Source of the DNA: Chionoecetes opilio | Lineage: Eukaryota; Arthropoda; Malacostraca; Decapoda; Majidae | DNA: 64,000 nucleotides | Direction of reading: 5' to 3' | NCBI GenBank assembly: GCA_016584305.1 | Contig: JACEEZ010016136.1 | Coordinates: forward strand, 15,001 to 79,000 | Shown: positions 62,443 through 64,000 of the stretch, piece after piece | Layout of the letters: every line of letters starts with the position of its first letter | Position numbering within the stretch: position 1 is the first letter of the stretch | The notes under the pieces: generated by a model | Seen by the model: the letters and a program-made list of their open reading frames with translations, nothing else | Databases searched by the model: none | What the model was told of the DNA's origin: nothing | Translations under genes and position numbers: made by a program

Positions 62443-63058
62443 AATATTTTAAGCTATTAAAATTGTAGCAAATAGCAAAAGCTATTAGCATAGCCGATAT
62501 AAAGGAATATACTTCAATTTGTGTAGAAAAAAACATCTCTCACTGATAACTAGCTAAAATCATGGGAAACTACAGTTTGAAAAAGCGGTTTATAGCAATG
62601 TGATAGTAAAACTACTGTATATCTACCTACGCTACAGTTTACAAGAAACTATGAAACCGCTTTTGCATATACCCGTTATATCACAATAACTCCCTTCTTA
62701 CATCTTCTATCTTATATCTTAATGTATGTAAGCTACTTATAAGGTGGATCAAATTATTCTAAAAAAACGGATTGTATGCTTCATTTGTAGAAAAAACGCT
62801 ATTATCACCGATACTAGCTAAATCATTGACAAGAACACTTTTTGAGGGGTATAAAACTTATCATAAGGGTAAATTCTTCTTTTATGGTATAACACTACAA
62901 TTTACATGAGACTATGAAAAACACGTGTAATATAATTTTGTATCACAATATAGAGTCTCAAACTCCTATTATAAGCGTACAGTAGTTTAAAATAGCATTT
63001 TCTACCGAAAACAACTATAATACCACATTTTGAGATTCTCTATCAGAAAAAGGAAAAT
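62443..63058 (-). repeat. Indel-rich satellite to the right of the LTR element, with abrupt junction
   Basis: Satellite with frequent one-base indels that ends at about 63,055. There CTCTATCAGAAAAAGGA jumps directly to AAATTAATACC, skipping roughly 100 bp of the normal unit. Clean satellite follows to the end of the window. Confidence 0.75.
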
Positions 63059-63837
63059 TAATACCTAAATTTCATGAAATATACATATTTTAAGCTCATA
63101 ATATTGTAAAATATAATTGTGTAAATTTGCTGTATAATGTCAAATTTTGACATTTTCTAGCCCTTCAAAAATACATTAAAATACTTGAAAAAATGTTGTT
63201 TTTAAGATTAAAATTGATACCTAAATTTCATGAGAAATACATATTTTTAGCTCATAATATTGTAAAATATAGTTGTGTAAAAGTGCTTAATAATGTCAAA
63301 TTTCAACATTTTTTAGCCCTTCAAAAATACATTAAAATACTTCCAATATCATTGTTTTTAAGATTAAAATTGATACCTAAATATCATGAAAAATACATAT
63401 TTTAAGCTCATAATAATGTAAAATATAGTGGTGTAAAAGTACTTAATCAATTTCGACATTTTTTAGCCTTTCAAAAATACATTAAAATACTTGAAAAAAC
63501 GTTGTTTTTAAGATTAAAATTGATACCTAAATTTCATAAAAAATGCATATTTATAGATATTAATTTTGTAAAATATAGTTGTAGCAAATATAAAAAAGTA
63601 TTTAGCTACCGATATAAAGGAATATACTTCAATTTATAGAAAAAAACAGCTCTTCACTGATAACTAGCTAAAATCATTGAAAAACTACATTTTATGTGTA
63701 TATAGCAATATGATAAGTAGAACTACTTGTATATATACAATAACGCTACAGTTTACAAGAAACTATGAAAAACGCTGGAAATATACCGTTATATCACAAT
63801 AAATAAGCTCTTATTCCTCTATTTTATAGCTTAATGT

Positions 63838-63872
63838 AACATTATATTATAATATATTATATATTATAAATA
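63838..63872. repeat. AT palindrome-like insertion in satellite
   Basis: ATTATATTATAATATATTAT and similar sequence interrupts the usual CTTAATGTAATGTAAGCTAC segment of the satellite. Confidence 0.7.
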
Positions 63873-64000
63873 GCTACTTATAGGTGCAAATTATTCTAAA
63901 AAAAGGATTGTATGCTTCAATTTGTAGAAAAACAGCTATATATCACCGATAACTAGCTAAAATCATTGAAAAGAACACATTTTGAGGGTATAAAGCATTA

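Larger units (their letters stand above)
28610..64000 (-). repeat. Satellite array, right arm (reverse orientation)
   Basis: Same satellite, inverted. Using AGC of the landmark ATAGCAATATGATAAGTAAA, positions include 29111, 30009, 30898, 31942, 32982, 34023, 34910, [insertion], 38344, 39421, 40575, 41490, 42533, 43457, 44815, 45707, 46751, 47795, 48737, 49783, 50822, 51860, 52591, 53643 and about 54674. Spacings cluster at 731 (once), 887-898, 1031-1052 and 1358 (once), with a few odd values (915, 924, 942, 1077, 1154) explained at least in part by small local insertions. Open frames giving peptides like KYIKILEKTLFLRLKLIPKF recur only because the module is satellite sequence. I do not call them genes. 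Confidence 0.95.

Overview
The window is eukaryotic, non-coding and repeat-dominated, and most likely arthropod. A decapod crustacean is plausible but unproven. The support is indirect: a short TTAGG-like run, a tRNA-derived SINE, CR1-type and RTE-type LINE relics, Tigger/pogo-like elements and a BEL/Pao-type LTR element. I see no intact host gene. The only candidate is the last 48 codons of a reading frame at the left edge.

Region 1 (1-10,453) is a patchwork of mobile elements. It holds two neighbouring MITE-like elements (485-1908) and a long inverted repeat with about 1.7-kb arms (3231-4900 and 7173-8888). The spacer of that inverted repeat carries a deleted Tigger-like transposon (5579-6058) and a CR1 3' fragment. 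A degenerate MITE candidate, a 107-bp tandem duplication and a tRNA-derived SINE (9628-9985) follow.

Region 2 (10,454-64,000) is one very large AT-rich satellite array, broken only by insertions. The basic unit is about 731 bp. It can be read as two related 261-bp segments plus about 209 bp. Many units are longer by whole multiples of a 156-bp internal module, giving about 731, 888, 1044 and 1358 bp. The array runs in one orientation from 10,454 to about 28,609 and in the opposite orientation from there to the end, with a spacer of about 75 bp at the turn. It is therefore a giant inverted satellite array.

Insertions in the array are: a retrocopy joining a CR1 3' end to a fragment of another ORF family (10,638-12,129); two nearly identical Tigger-like MITEs carried by a tandemly duplicated satellite unit (13,580-13,967 and 14,702-15,089); a 5'-truncated RTE-like LINE (16,579-17,617); a 2.55-kb DNA transposon of a superfamily I cannot name (35,059-37,608); and a BEL/Pao-like LTR retrotransposon (55,594-62,442). 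Two blocks (17,626-20,600 and about 54,490-63,058) are riddled with small indels and scrambled satellite, which suggests poor consensus sequence at least as much as old age.

The genes do not form a pathway. Every recognisable protein is a broken transposase, reverse transcriptase, integrase or TE-associated ORF. The interest lies in the architecture of the satellite and its insertions.
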